Assembly (NCBI RefSeq): GCF_025420585.1
Contig: NZ_JAOEGB010000017.1
Location: forward strand, 112,880 to 176,879
Origin: Planotetraspora sp. A-T 1434
GTDB lineage: Bacteria > Actinomycetota > Actinomycetes > Streptosporangiales > Streptosporangiaceae
Length of the DNA stretch: 64,000 nt
Reading direction: 5' to 3'
A program made the position numbers and the translations under genes. How positions within the stretch are numbered: position 1 is the stretch's first letter; every line of letters starts with the position of its first letter. Below, one piece after another: positions 1 through 10,025 of the stretch. The notes beneath the pieces are model-generated. The model ran no database searches. It saw only the letters and a list, made by a program, of their open reading frames with translations, and was not told where the DNA came from.

Positions 1-890
1 TGCAGCGTGCCCTCGAGCGCGGCGGGCAGCACCCGCAGGGCGAGCAGGAGGTCGTCGCCGGGAAGGCGTCCCCACCACGTGGGCGGCTCCTCGCCGATGT
101 GGGCGTCCCCGCCCATCAGGTCCTGTACGGCTTTCGCCCGCTCGGCCGCCGCCACGCCCTCGACCAGGATGGACAGGACCACGGGACCGTGCGGGCCGGA
201 CCGGTCGAGCTCGATCGCGGCCGGTTCGAGCGGAGACGCGGCCAGCGCCCCCACCACGCCGGGGTCGGCGGACGAGGTCGTCACCCACCGGCTGTCGGCG
301 GGCAGCGGGTGCAGGCGGAACGTCGCCTCCGTGATGACGCCGAGCGTGCCGTACGAGCCGGTGAACAGCTTGCCCAGGTCATAGCCCGCGACGTTCTTGA
401 CCACCTTGCCGCCCGCCCTGGCGATCGTGCCGTCGGCCAGCACCACCGTGATGCCGATGAGCAGGTCGCGGGCCGTGCCGTACCGGAACCTGAGCGGCCC
501 GGCGACGCCGGTGGCGAGCGTCCCGCCCACCGTGGCGCCTTCGCCCGGCGCGTCGAGGGCGAGCCGCTGCCCGGCGGCGGCCAGCGTCCCGGCCAGCGCG
601 TCGAGGGTAACCCCCGCCTGGACCTTGACAACGAGATCACCGGCGACGTGTTCCAGCACATCGTTGAGGCAGCAGGTGTCGATCAGGAGGTCGCAGCGCT
701 CGGGCGGCGGCCCCCAGTGCAGCGTGGTCCCCCCGCCGACGGGGACCACGGCGAGGTCGTGGTCGGCGGCCACGCGGAGCACCGCCGCGATCTCCTCCGT
801 CGTCTCCGGCAGCGCCACCCAGCGCGGCCGGACGCCCGCCACCGCGTCGCCCCCGTCTGCCGCGCGGACCGTCACGCCGGGAACGATCAT
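1..890 (-). CDS. glcE: Glycolate oxidase subunit GlcE (FAD-binding), 3' end outside window
   Basis: The reverse strand is open from an ATG at 890 to the window edge, giving about 296 residues without a stop, so the C-terminus lies outside. The protein is a PCMH-type FAD-binding subunit: an N-terminal segment with VPVGGGTTLHWG followed by GEGATVGGTLATG and GPLRFRYGTARDLLIG, the usual order in GlcE. The ATG shares one base with the glcD stop (TGATG), so the two are translationally coupled. GlcE works with GlcD, and normally an iron-sulfur subunit GlcF, to oxidise glycolate to glyoxylate at the membrane. glcF would be expected just beyond position 1. The family call is confident; completeness cannot be judged. 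Confidence 0.88.
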   Translation of the reverse strand, partial: MIVPGVTVRAADGGDAVAGVRPRWVALPETTEEIAAVLRVAADHDLAVVPVGGGTTLHWGPPPERCDLLIDTCCLNDVLEHVAGDLVVKVQAGVTLDALAGTLAAAGQRLALDAPGEGATVGGTLATGVAGPLRFRYGTARDLLIGITVVLADGTIARAGGKVVKNVAGYDLGKLFTGSYGTLGVITEATFRLHPLPADSRWVTTSSADPGVVGALAASPLEPAAIELDRSGPHGPVVLSILVEGVAAAERAKAVQDLMGGDAHIGEEPPTWWGRLPGDDLLLALRVLPAALEGTL

Positions 891-2338
891 CAGAACTGCT
901 CCGCCAGGCCGGACTCCACCAGCGGGTGGACGCCCTTGCGCACCCCCGGTACCTCGCCGCACAGCCGCGGCGTGGGGAAGACCTTGCCGGGGTTGGACAG
1001 GCCCTTCGGGTCGAAGGCGCACCGCACGAGTTGCATGGTGTCGAGGTCCTCCTCGCTGAACATTCGCGGCATATAGCGGGATTTATCCACACCTACGCCA
1101 TGTTCACCAGTGATCGAGCCGCCGTGGTCGATGCACAGGTCGAGGATGCGCCCGCTGACGACCTCGGCGCGCTCGCCCTGGCCGGGTACGGCGTCGTCGA
1201 ACAGGACCAGCGGATGGAGGTTGCCGTCGCCTGCGTGGAAGACGTTGGCCACCCGGATGCCGAACTCCTCCTGGAGCCGGTCGATCCCGGCCAGCACCTC
1301 GGGCAGGGCCGTGCGGGGGACCACGCCGTCCTGCACGATGTAGGCGGGGCTGATCCGGCCCACGGCGGCGAACGCCGACTTGCGGCCCTTCCAGATCGCG
1401 GCCCGCTCCTCGGCGGAAGCGGCCACGCGGATCTCGAACGCGCCGCTCTCGCGGCAGATCCTCTCCACGGCGGCGAACTGGTGCTCCACCTCGGCATGCG
1501 GCCCGTCCAGCTCCACGATGAGCACGGCTCCCGCCCCGGCGGGGTAGTCGCAGCGGACCGCCGCCTCCGCCGCCTCGATGGCGAGGGCGTCCATCATCTC
1601 GATGGCGGCGGGGACGACGCCCGCCGCGATGATCGCCGACACGGCCTGGCCGCCGCCCTCGATGCCGGAGAAGGCCGCCAGCAGGGTCGTGACCGACTCC
1701 GGCAGCGGCGACAGCCGTACGGTGACCTTGGTGGCGATGCCGAGCGTGCCCTCCGAGCCGATGAACGCGCCGAGCAGGTCGTAGCCGGGATCGCGGTCGG
1801 AGAGCTCGACGATCTCCCCGTCGGGGGTGACCAGCTCGATCCCGAGGACGTGGTTGACCGTGAAGCCGTACTTCAGGCAGTGCGCGCCGCCCGAGTTCTC
1901 CGCGACGTTGCCGCCGATGGAGCAGATCTGCTGGCTGGACGGGTCGGGGGCGTAGTAGTAGCCCTGGTCTCTGACGGCCTCGGTGATCGCCAGGTTGGTC
2001 ACTCCCGGCTCGACGACGGCCCGCCGGTTGGGGATGTCGATCTCCAGGATGCGGCGCATGCGCGAGGTGACGATGAGCACGCCGTCGGTCCGGGGGAGGG
2101 CGCCTCCGGACAGGCCCGTCCCCGACCCCCGCGCCACGAACGGCACGCCGAACTCGTCGCACAGCCGTACGACGGCCGCGACCTGCTCGGCCGTCTCCGG
2201 AAGCACGACCACCCCGGGAGTGGCCCGGTGATAGGTCAGCCCGTCACACTCGTACGTCCGCAACCGCACCGGATCCGTGATCACCGCGTCCGGGGTCAGG
2301 ACTTCCCCTAGTCGCGCTGCGAGCCGTTGGAGAGACAT
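890..2338 (-). CDS. glcD: Glycolate oxidase subunit GlcD (FAD-linked oxidase)
   Basis: This 482-residue protein has the PCMH FAD-binding core (ARGSGTGLSGGALP at about residues 69-82, then NVAENSGGAHCLKYG) and the C-terminal FAD-oxidase domain with VFHAGDGNLHPL and GEHGVGVDKSRYM. Length and motifs fit the GlcD/D-lactate dehydrogenase family; the adjacent glcE favours glycolate. The frame stays open upstream to 2671, but the start at 2338 is chosen because GGAGGAGG lies 12 bases before it and homology begins there. It is followed by glcE with a one-base overlap. The product, glyoxylate, is the substrate of the malate synthase encoded just upstream at 2729-4315, so the two loci probably form one glyoxylate-assimilation module. 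Confidence 0.9.
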   Translation of the reverse strand: MSLQRLAARLGEVLTPDAVITDPVRLRTYECDGLTYHRATPGVVVLPETAEQVAAVVRLCDEFGVPFVARGSGTGLSGGALPRTDGVLIVTSRMRRILEIDIPNRRAVVEPGVTNLAITEAVRDQGYYYAPDPSSQQICSIGGNVAENSGGAHCLKYGFTVNHVLGIELVTPDGEIVELSDRDPGYDLLGAFIGSEGTLGIATKVTVRLSPLPESVTTLLAAFSGIEGGGQAVSAIIAAGVVPAAIEMMDALAIEAAEAAVRCDYPAGAGAVLIVELDGPHAEVEHQFAAVERICRESGAFEIRVAASAEERAAIWKGRKSAFAAVGRISPAYIVQDGVVPRTALPEVLAGIDRLQEEFGIRVANVFHAGDGNLHPLVLFDDAVPGQGERAEVVSGRILDLCIDHGGSITGEHGVGVDKSRYMPRMFSEEDLDTMQLVRCAFDPKGLSNPGKVFPTPRLCGEVPGVRKGVHPLVESGLAEQF

Positions 2339-2339
2339 T

Positions 2340-2585
2340 TCAGTACCGTTCCTCCTCCCGCATCTCCAGCAGAGATTTCGTAACTGTGTTGTTCGTATCG
2401 ACCGGCTGCACGGCGAGTTGATCATCGATCGATGCCGGCAGCGCTGTCCGGTCGGCCGTGGCGGGCATCGCCCCGCCTTCCCGGATCCGCTGGTCGAGAG
2501 AGTCCTCGTCTTCAGTCGAATCATCTCGCAGAGCAGGGGCCACGGCACCCGCGTAGAAGTCCCGCGTGGGTCGGTCATCGAGCAT
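2340..2585 (-). CDS. Small ORF overlapping the glcD ribosome binding site, function unknown
   Basis: An 81-codon frame ends in TGA one base before the glcD ATG and runs through the glcD Shine-Dalgarno sequence (its last residues are MREEERY). Translation through it would deliver ribosomes to glcD. I see no convincing ribosome binding site for its own ATG at 2585. Its first 16 codons are the tail of a YhcG-type remnant (see 2538-2666). The middle is acidic (STEDEDSLDQR) and matches nothing I recognise. It is either a chance frame on a degraded gene or a short leader ORF. Confidence 0.25.
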   Translation of the reverse strand: MLDDRPTRDFYAGAVAPALRDDSTEDEDSLDQRIREGGAMPATADRTALPASIDDQLAVQPVDTNNTVTKSLLEMREEERY

Positions 2586-2666
2586 GTCGAGAAGGACGAC
2601 GATGTGGCCCCACGGAATTTGTCCAACAGCTTGTTGGACAATTTCCGGCCACGCTTTGGCGCGTAC
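2538..2666 (-). pseudogene. Remnant of a YhcG-family (DUF1016/PDDEXK) gene
   Basis: Read on the reverse strand, this stretch encodes VRAKAWPEIVQQAVGQIPWG followed directly by HIVVLLDMLDDRPTRDFYAG. The pattern WPEIVQQ-VGQIPWGH-LLD-RDFYA is the signature of the N-terminal region of YhcG-type nuclease-domain proteins. Residue matches stop after the FYAGAVA segment and no PDDEXK domain follows, so only about 43 codons of a gene of roughly 350 codons remain. It lies in the gap between the aceB terminator hairpin and glcD, the kind of place where an insertion later decayed. The identification is by motif memory only. Confidence 0.6.
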
Positions 2667-2672
2667 ACCATG

Positions 2673-2716
2673 CGTGGTCAGGAATCGTCCGCTCAGGCGG
2701 ACGATTCCTGACCACG
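2673..2716 (-). terminator. Perfect hairpin downstream of malate synthase
   Basis: A 20-bp perfect inverted repeat (arms 2673-2692 and 2697-2716) closes on a 4-base loop, TCAG. It begins 12 bases after the malate synthase stop codon on the reverse strand. No T-run follows, which is common for actinobacterial terminators. It should insulate aceB from the glcDE transcript. Confidence 0.75.
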
Positions 2717-2728
2717 AAATCCGTCATG

Positions 2729-4315
<1,587 letters not shown>

Positions 4316-4325
4316 CGAGGCTCCT

Positions 4326-4361
4326 TTCCACTATGCGGAAATATCGTTCTGAATAGTGGAA
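4326..4361 (-). promoter_or_regulatory. Twin 15-bp operator-like palindromes upstream of aceB
   Basis: Two related 15-bp sites lie 21 bp apart: TTCCACTATGCGGAA (4326-4340) and TTCTGAATAGTGGAA (4347-4361). Each is an imperfect TTCC-N7-GGAA palindrome, and the two together form a larger inverted arrangement (TTCCACTAT...ATAGTGGAA). The nearer one starts 11 bases before the malate synthase ATG and abuts its ribosome binding site. Spacing of two helical turns suggests a cooperative repressor. IclR-family regulators commonly control malate synthase genes, so an IclR-type protein is my guess. Confidence 0.55.
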
Positions 4362-4494
4362 TCGACGCTACTCCACCCGTTACTGGAGGGTCAACGCGGG
4401 GTGCGGCACTCAGGGGAGTGCCCCGGGAGTCCTCGGGGAGCCCTCGGGGGCTTCCCCGATGGGCGGGAGCCGTACGGGACCGAACAATCGAGGC

Positions 4495-5178
4495 ATGAGA
4501 AAGCAGACGCTGATCGTCGCCGGAACCGTCCTGGGCGCGGGGCTGGCCCTGACCGCGTGCGACCTGAAGGTGGACTTCGGAGGGGAGCAGGCCACCGAGT
4601 CCTATGACGTGGCCGACAAAGTGGCCGTCCTCGACGCCCACACCGGGTCCGGAGACATCGTGGTGAACGAGTCGGACAGGTCCGGCGTCCACGTCACCGA
4701 GACCCTGCACTGGCGCGGCGAGAAGCCGCGGAACGGGCACAGCGTCAGCGGGGGCACGCTGACCTTGGACTACAACTGCCACGACTGCTGGATCGACTAC
4801 CGGGTCGAGGTCCCGCGCGGACTGGACGTCAAGATCGACTCGGGGTCGGGGACGATCACGCTGCGCCAGCTGACCGGCCCGGTGGTCGCCTCCACGGGGT
4901 CCGGGGACGTCGACGCGAGGGGGCTGGCCGGCAAGAACGTCTCGGCGAGCACCGGGTCGGGTGACGTCAAGCTGAGGTTCGCCGCCGTGCCCGACCAGGT
5001 GCACGCCGAGACCGGCTCGGGGGACGGCCTGGTGTGGGTGCCCTCCGGGGCGTACAACGTGACCACCGAGACCGGCTCGGGCGACCGGGACGTGCAGGTC
5101 ACCCAGGATCCGTCCGCCCCGCGCACGATCGTGGTGAAGACCGGGTCCGGCGACGCCAAGATCTACAAGACGGGGTAG
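4495..5178 (+). CDS. DUF4097-type beta-strand repeat lipoprotein
   Basis: This 227-residue protein starts with a lipoprotein signal peptide ending in the lipobox LTAC, so it should be anchored on the outside of the membrane. The mature part repeats a TGSGD motif about seven times (TGSGDIVV, SGSGTITL, TGSGDVDA, TGSGDVKL, TGSGDGLV, TGSGDRDV, TGSGDAKI), the pattern of the DUF4097 right-handed beta-helix family, which has no assigned biochemical role. The ATG at 4495 is used because the signal peptide starts there; the frame is open further upstream. Its last 16 bases overlap the convergent FAD-oxidase gene. Confidence 0.8.
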   Translation: MRKQTLIVAGTVLGAGLALTACDLKVDFGGEQATESYDVADKVAVLDAHTGSGDIVVNESDRSGVHVTETLHWRGEKPRNGHSVSGGTLTLDYNCHDCWIDYRVEVPRGLDVKIDSGSGTITLRQLTGPVVASTGSGDVDARGLAGKNVSASTGSGDVKLRFAAVPDQVHAETGSGDGLVWVPSGAYNVTTETGSGDRDVQVTQDPSAPRTIVVKTGSGDAKIYKTG

Positions 5179-6512
5179 TTGCTGCGGAACAGCCCGTTCG
5201 GGTCGCGGCGGCGCTTGATGTCGCGCAGCCGGGCCAGGACGTCGCCGGGGAACGCCGACGCGGCCTTCTCACCGTAGCCGAGACAGGTGAACGGCTTGCG
5301 CCCGGTCGTGTGCGGCACCAGCGCCCGCGAGATGGCCGCCTGCCGCTCCTTGACCGCCTCCCCTGCCTCGGGAGAGATCATGATTCCCAGCAGCGCCAGC
5401 AGGTACGGCTCGGCGACATGGCCGCACGCGCCCGATCCGGGTCCGGTACGGCTCAGCGCGCCGCCGAGGTGACGAACCTGCACCGACACGAGCGGCGCGA
5501 TGTCCCCCGCCGCGGCCATCAGGTCTCCGGTCACCATGTCGTCGAGGCCGGTCAGGAGCTCGGAGCGGAGCAGGCCCGCGCCGGGCTCGGTCGGCTCGGC
5601 GCAGATGGTGCCGAGCGCCTCGATCGGAAGCGCCGCCCGCGTGTCGAGGACGGCCCCCGGGATCCGCTCGAACCCGCGCAGGAGGTCTCGGCCCTCGCGG
5701 GTCTCGCCGAGGAACGCCACGTCGACCGCGACGGCCGACAGGCCGCGCAGCGGCTCGGGAACCTGCGGGAACGGCGGGAACCGGAGCAGCGAGAACCACA
5801 CGGCCAGCTCCTCGGGTGCCGCCGCCGTCACCTCCCGGAAGACCGCGAGCACCTCGGCGGCGCGGGCGGCCGGCCACACGAGGCGACCGCCGTAGAGGGC
5901 GGGAGCCGGGTGCAGGTCGAACTCCATGGCCGTCACCAGCGCGAAGTCGCCGCCGCCACCGCGCAGCGCCCAGAACAGGTCCGGGTCGGACTCCGCCGTC
6001 ACACGGGCGGGTGCCCCTTCGGCGTCGATCACATCGAAGGCCCGGACGCCGTCCGCCGCGAAGCCGTACCGGCGGCTGAACCAGCTCAGGCCGCCGCCGA
6101 GCGTGAAGCCGGTCGCGCTCACGACGGGGGAGCTTCCGGCGAGGCCGGTGAGCCCGTGCTTGCCCGAGGCGACCAGGATCTCGCCCCACCGCGCGCCCGC
6201 CTCGACCCGCGCGAGCCGCCGCTCGGGCGTGATCTCGACCCCGCGCATCCGGCCGGTGCGCAACAGGATCGTCCCGTCTAGCTCGGTCGTCGCGCCGTGC
6301 CCGGAGGGCTGGGTGGCGACGCTGAGCCCGGCCAGGCGGGCGTAACCCACGACAGCGGCCGCGTCCGCGGCGTCCTCGACCGTCACGACCGCGCGGACCC
6401 GCTGGTCCACTGACCGGTTCCAGGGCAGGCGCGCGGTCTCGAAGTCGTCGTCTCCGGGCGCCAGAACCTCGCCCCGCACCGCGCGCCGCAGGTCGTTTCC
6501 GATGGCTGTCAT
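5163..6512 (-). CDS. FAD-binding oxidoreductase, berberine-bridge type
   Basis: The 449-residue protein has an N-terminal PCMH FAD-binding domain with QPSGHGAT at about residues 66-73, where the His is the usual covalent FAD attachment site of this family, then GLAGSSPVVSATGFTLGGGLSW. It ends in a BBE domain terminating in NGLFRSNYPVL. Such enzymes oxidise alcohols, sugars or secondary metabolites with release of peroxide; the substrate cannot be inferred. The second BBE-type cysteine attachment motif (CxxV) is not evident. The ATG at 6512 follows GAGGAGAAAGC. It is divergent from the large SARP regulator at 6663, a possible controller. Confidence 0.82.
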   Translation of the reverse strand: MTAIGNDLRRAVRGEVLAPGDDDFETARLPWNRSVDQRVRAVVTVEDAADAAAVVGYARLAGLSVATQPSGHGATTELDGTILLRTGRMRGVEITPERRLARVEAGARWGEILVASGKHGLTGLAGSSPVVSATGFTLGGGLSWFSRRYGFAADGVRAFDVIDAEGAPARVTAESDPDLFWALRGGGGDFALVTAMEFDLHPAPALYGGRLVWPAARAAEVLAVFREVTAAAPEELAVWFSLLRFPPFPQVPEPLRGLSAVAVDVAFLGETREGRDLLRGFERIPGAVLDTRAALPIEALGTICAEPTEPGAGLLRSELLTGLDDMVTGDLMAAAGDIAPLVSVQVRHLGGALSRTGPGSGACGHVAEPYLLALLGIMISPEAGEAVKERQAAISRALVPHTTGRKPFTCLGYGEKAASAFPGDVLARLRDIKRRRDPNGLFRSNYPVL

Positions 6513-6662
6513 GCTTTCTCCTCATGTCGTCGTGGCATGTCGTCGTAGCTTTCGCCCCATACGGTGCCGCGCACGGTTTGTGAAGGAGCTGTGGCCGGCT
6601 AGGAGTCGGCTGTCCGGCGACTGGACGCCTAGGCTTAAGAACCGGATCACTGGGAAGGAGCC

Positions 6663-9600
6663 ATGGACTTTCGCCTGTTCGGCCCGCTCGAGGTCACGGA
6701 TCCCGCGGGCCGTGCCGTCGAGCTGGGCACCCCCAAGCAGCGCGCCGTGCTGGCCATGCTCGCCCTGGAGCCGGGACGGGTGGTCTCCCTCGACCGGCTG
6801 ATCGACGAGCTGTGGTCGGGCGAGGCCCCCTCCAGCGCGACGGGGACGCTCCAGGCGTACATCTCCCAGCTCCGGCGCGCGCTGGAGCCCGGCCGGACGC
6901 CGAGGACGCCGCCGAAGGTGCTGCTCACCCGCGAGCCGGGATACGTGCTGGCCGTGGCTCCCGGCCAGGTGGACCTCGTCCGGTTCACCGTCTGGGCCGA
7001 GGACGGCCGGCGGGCGCTCGGGGAGGGCGCGCACCGCAGGGCCGCCGACCTGCTCGACCGGGCGCTCGCCACCTGGCGGGGGGAGCCGCTCGCCGAGTTC
7101 TCCGGATACGAGTTCGCGCAGCCGGTCGTCGCGCGGCTGTCCGAGCTGCGGGCGTCCGCGACCGAAGACTGGTTCGAGGCCCGGCTGGCGCTGGGAGAGG
7201 GCGGCTCGTGCGTCGCCGATCTGGAGGCGCTCGTCGAGGCGTATCCGTACCGCGAGCGGCTGTGGGGTCTGCTCGTGCTCGCGCTCTACCACGCCGGACG
7301 GCAGGCCGACGCCCTGGCCGCGCTTCGCAGGGTGCGGTCGCTCCTCGCCGGCGAGCTGGGCCTGGAGCCCGGCCCGGAGCTGCGGCGGGTGGAGCAGGCG
7401 GTCTTCGAGCAGTCTCCCGTCCTCGACGCCGTCCGTGCTCCGGCCCACATCTCCGCCGCACCTCAGCCCGTCACCCCTGTGTCCGGGACGGGGCTCGTGG
7501 CCCGGGAGGAGCAACTTCGCCTCCTGTCCCGGCGCCTCGCGGACGTACGGCGGGGCCGCGGCGGCGTGCTGCTGGTCTCCGGCGAAGCGGGCATCGGCAA
7601 GACCCGGCTGGCCGAGGCCGCCGCCGACGAGGCGGCGGCCGTCGGGGTGGCCGTCGCCTGGGGACGCTGCGCCGAGGACACCGGCGCTCCGGCGTTCTGG
7701 CCGTGGCTGCAGGTGCTGCGCGACCTCGGAGCGGACGACGCGCTCGCGGGAGAACCGCTCGGCGCCGACCCCGGGCGAGGACAGGCGGCGCTCTTCGAGC
7801 TGCACGAGCGCGTGGTGCGCGGCCTGGCGGCGGGCGGCCCGGCCCTGGTCGTGCTGGATGACCTACACTGGGCGGACGCCTCCTCCCTGCGGCTGCTCGC
7901 GTTCGCGGCCGGCGAGCTCCACCGCGTGCCCGTGCTGGTCCTCGCCACCATGCGGCCCGAGCCGGGCGAAGCCCCCGACCAGCTGCGCGAGACGCTCGCC
8001 ACGCTGGCGAGGGAGCGCGGAGCCGAGCGCGTCGCCCTGCCGCCCTTCACCCGCGACGACGTCCTGTCCTACCTCGGCGGGCGCGCCCTCGCCGACTCCG
8101 CCCTCGCCGGCGTGCTCTTCGAGCGGACGGGCGGCAATCCGTTCTACCTGGGCGAGCTGCTGCGCCTGCTGGGCAGCGAGCACCGGCTTCACGCGGCGTC
8201 GCTGGGCGTGCCGGAAGGCGTCCGCGAGGTGATCGGCCGCCGGGTGGCGCGGCTGCCCGAGCCGACGCGGTCGCTGCTCCGGTCAGCGGCGGTGCTCGGC
8301 CGGGAGATCGGCATCGACGTGCTGGAGGCAGTCACGGGAACGCCGGCGGAGGAGGTCATGGCGCTGCTCGAACCGGCCGTGGCCACGGGGCTGCTCGTGG
8401 AGCTTCCCGACGGCTTCGACTACCGGTTCTCGCACGCCCTCGTCAGGGACGCGCTCTACGCCGACCTCAGCCGGGTGGAGAAGGCGCGGCTGCACCTGCG
8501 CACGGGACAGGCGCTGGAGACGCTGCCCGGCGTCGAGGTTTCCGTGCTCGCCCACCACTTCGGGATGGCGTCCCGCGCCGGGGGAGCCGCCAAGGCCGTC
8601 GGCTACGCGGTGCAGGCCGCGCGGCAGGCCACCGCGCGGTGCGCCTACGACGAGGCGGTGGACTTCTGGGGCAGGGCCATCGCCGCGCTCGGCCCCGGAG
8701 ACCCGGCACGGCGCTGTGAGCTGCTGATCGGGCGCGGGCGGGCTCTGCGGCTCATCGGGGACTCCGAGCAGGCCCGGATCCTGCTGGAGGAGGCGATCGC
8801 GCTCGCCGCGGACATCGGGGAGCGCGCGGCGCTGATCGAGGCCGTCACGGTGTTCGGCGGCCTCTCCGTGTGGAACTGGCGGCCCTACGGCTCGGTCGAC
8901 GAGAAAATGATCGCCCTGCTGGAGGGCCTCCTCGGTGCTCAAGACGACGGGGAGCCGCTCGAGGACGCCGAACGGGCCGCGCTGCTGAGCAACCTCGGCA
9001 TGGAGCTCACCTACTCCCCACGCCGCGCCGAGGGGGAACGGCACGCCGAGGAGGCGGTCGCCATCGCCCGCGGGCTGGGAGATCCCCAGCTCCTCGCCCG
9101 CTCGCTGAACAACTACGTGCTCGCCTCATGGGTGCCCCAGCGTGAGGACGAGCGCCGCCGCGCCGCGGAGGAGATGCTCGCCGCGTCCAACCTTCCGGCC
9201 GCCGCCGAGCTGGTGGGCCGGGTGTTCCACATGGTCAGCCTGCTCAAGGCGGGCGAGCTGGCCGAATGGCACCGCGACCTGGCGCGCTGCGAGCGGCTGG
9301 TGCACGAGCTGCGCCGCCCGGAGCTCACCGCCATGGTCCGGATCGCCGAAGCCGCCGGCCGCACGCTCCAGGGCAGGTGGGAGGAGGCCGAGCGGCTGGC
9401 GGGCGAGTTCAGCGGCCTGATCGAGGGGTTCAGCATGTGGGGGCTCGACTACGCCGGGCTGATCACGGTGTATACCTGCAGGAGGGCGCAGGGACGCGCC
9501 GGGGAGCTGGTGGAGCGGCTCGTCACCCGCTCATCGGACCCCGAGATGGTGCCGCTGCGCCCCGTCGCCGTGCTGGCCGCTCTCGACGCGGGCGACCCCG

Positions 9601-9947
9601 CGCTCGCCCGCGATCTGGTGGAGCGGTGGGGCACCGAGATCCGGGAGGACTGGACCGCCGAGTTCCTCGCCGTCATCTGGGGACACGTGGCCGCCCGGCT
9701 CGGCGTCCCCGACCCGACCGCCATGTACGGCAGGCTCCTGCCTTACGCCGGGCGGCTCGTCGTCAGCGGCATGGGCGGCGCGGCCTGGGGGTCGACGCAC
9801 CTGGTCCTGGCCGAGCTGGCGGAGGCGATGGGAGATCACCACGTGGCCCGCGACCATGCCCGGCAGGCCCATGAGACCCACACCCGCCTCGGCCTGGGCC
9901 ACTGGGCCGCCGAGAGCGGGCGGCTCCTCGCCGAGCTGGGCACATAA
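6663..9947 (+). CDS. Large SARP/AfsR-like regulator with BTAD and AAA ATPase domains
   Basis: This 1094-residue cytosolic regulator starts with an OmpR-like winged helix (FRLFGPLEV...KQRAVLAMLAL) followed by a BTAD helical domain to about residue 245. A P-loop ATPase follows with Walker A GEAGIGKT near residue 307 and Walker B LVVLDDLHWAD near residue 395. The C-terminal half is helical and TPR-like. The order is that of AfsR-type pathway regulators of antibiotic clusters, although no biosynthetic cluster is visible here. GGAAGGAGCC precedes the ATG. It is divergent from the FAD oxidase and paralogous to the regulator at 38419-41946, sharing the same domain order. Confidence 0.88.
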   Translation: MDFRLFGPLEVTDPAGRAVELGTPKQRAVLAMLALEPGRVVSLDRLIDELWSGEAPSSATGTLQAYISQLRRALEPGRTPRTPPKVLLTREPGYVLAVAPGQVDLVRFTVWAEDGRRALGEGAHRRAADLLDRALATWRGEPLAEFSGYEFAQPVVARLSELRASATEDWFEARLALGEGGSCVADLEALVEAYPYRERLWGLLVLALYHAGRQADALAALRRVRSLLAGELGLEPGPELRRVEQAVFEQSPVLDAVRAPAHISAAPQPVTPVSGTGLVAREEQLRLLSRRLADVRRGRGGVLLVSGEAGIGKTRLAEAAADEAAAVGVAVAWGRCAEDTGAPAFWPWLQVLRDLGADDALAGEPLGADPGRGQAALFELHERVVRGLAAGGPALVVLDDLHWADASSLRLLAFAAGELHRVPVLVLATMRPEPGEAPDQLRETLATLARERGAERVALPPFTRDDVLSYLGGRALADSALAGVLFERTGGNPFYLGELLRLLGSEHRLHAASLGVPEGVREVIGRRVARLPEPTRSLLRSAAVLGREIGIDVLEAVTGTPAEEVMALLEPAVATGLLVELPDGFDYRFSHALVRDALYADLSRVEKARLHLRTGQALETLPGVEVSVLAHHFGMASRAGGAAKAVGYAVQAARQATARCAYDEAVDFWGRAIAALGPGDPARRCELLIGRGRALRLIGDSEQARILLEEAIALAADIGERAALIEAVTVFGGLSVWNWRPYGSVDEKMIALLEGLLGAQDDGEPLEDAERAALLSNLGMELTYSPRRAEGERHAEEAVAIARGLGDPQLLARSLNNYVLASWVPQREDERRRAAEEMLAASNLPAAAELVGRVFHMVSLLKAGELAEWHRDLARCERLVHELRRPELTAMVRIAEAAGRTLQGRWEEAERLAGEFSGLIEGFSMWGLDYAGLITVYTCRRAQGRAGELVERLVTRSSDPEMVPLRPVAVLAALDAGDPALARDLVERWGTEIREDWTAEFLAVIWGHVAARLGVPDPTAMYGRLLPYAGRLVVSGMGGAAWGSTHLVLAELAEAMGDHHVARDHARQAHETHTRLGLGHWAAESGRLLAELGT

Positions 9948-9990
9948 CGGGATGCGGTTTTCGCGGGCGTCGTGTCACCATCGAAGGGAA

Positions 9991-10005
9991 GACACCACAG
10001 GTGTC
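9991..10005. promoter_or_regulatory. Palindrome upstream of hflX
   Basis: GACACC-ACA-GGTGTC is a perfect 6-bp inverted repeat with a 3-bp spacer, 20 bases before the hflX ATG. It could be an operator or a small leader hairpin. I cannot name a regulator. Confidence 0.35.
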
Positions 10006-10025
10006 GGATTGTTCGTCTAGTAGAG

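Noticed and set aside
2619..2641. Perfect 10-bp inverted repeat TTGTCCAACA-GCT-TGTTGGACAA resembling a GntR/FadR operator ahead of glcD.
   Set aside because: On the reverse strand it is the coding sequence for IVQQAVGQI of the YhcG remnant and lies 280 bp from glcD. The symmetry may be accidental, so I do not annotate it as an operator.
5163..5178. 16-bp overlap of convergent gene ends as a sign of a wrong gene call.
   Set aside because: Both C-termini are family-typical (the NGLFRSNYPVL end of BBE proteins and the last TGSGDAKI repeat), so the overlap appears real.
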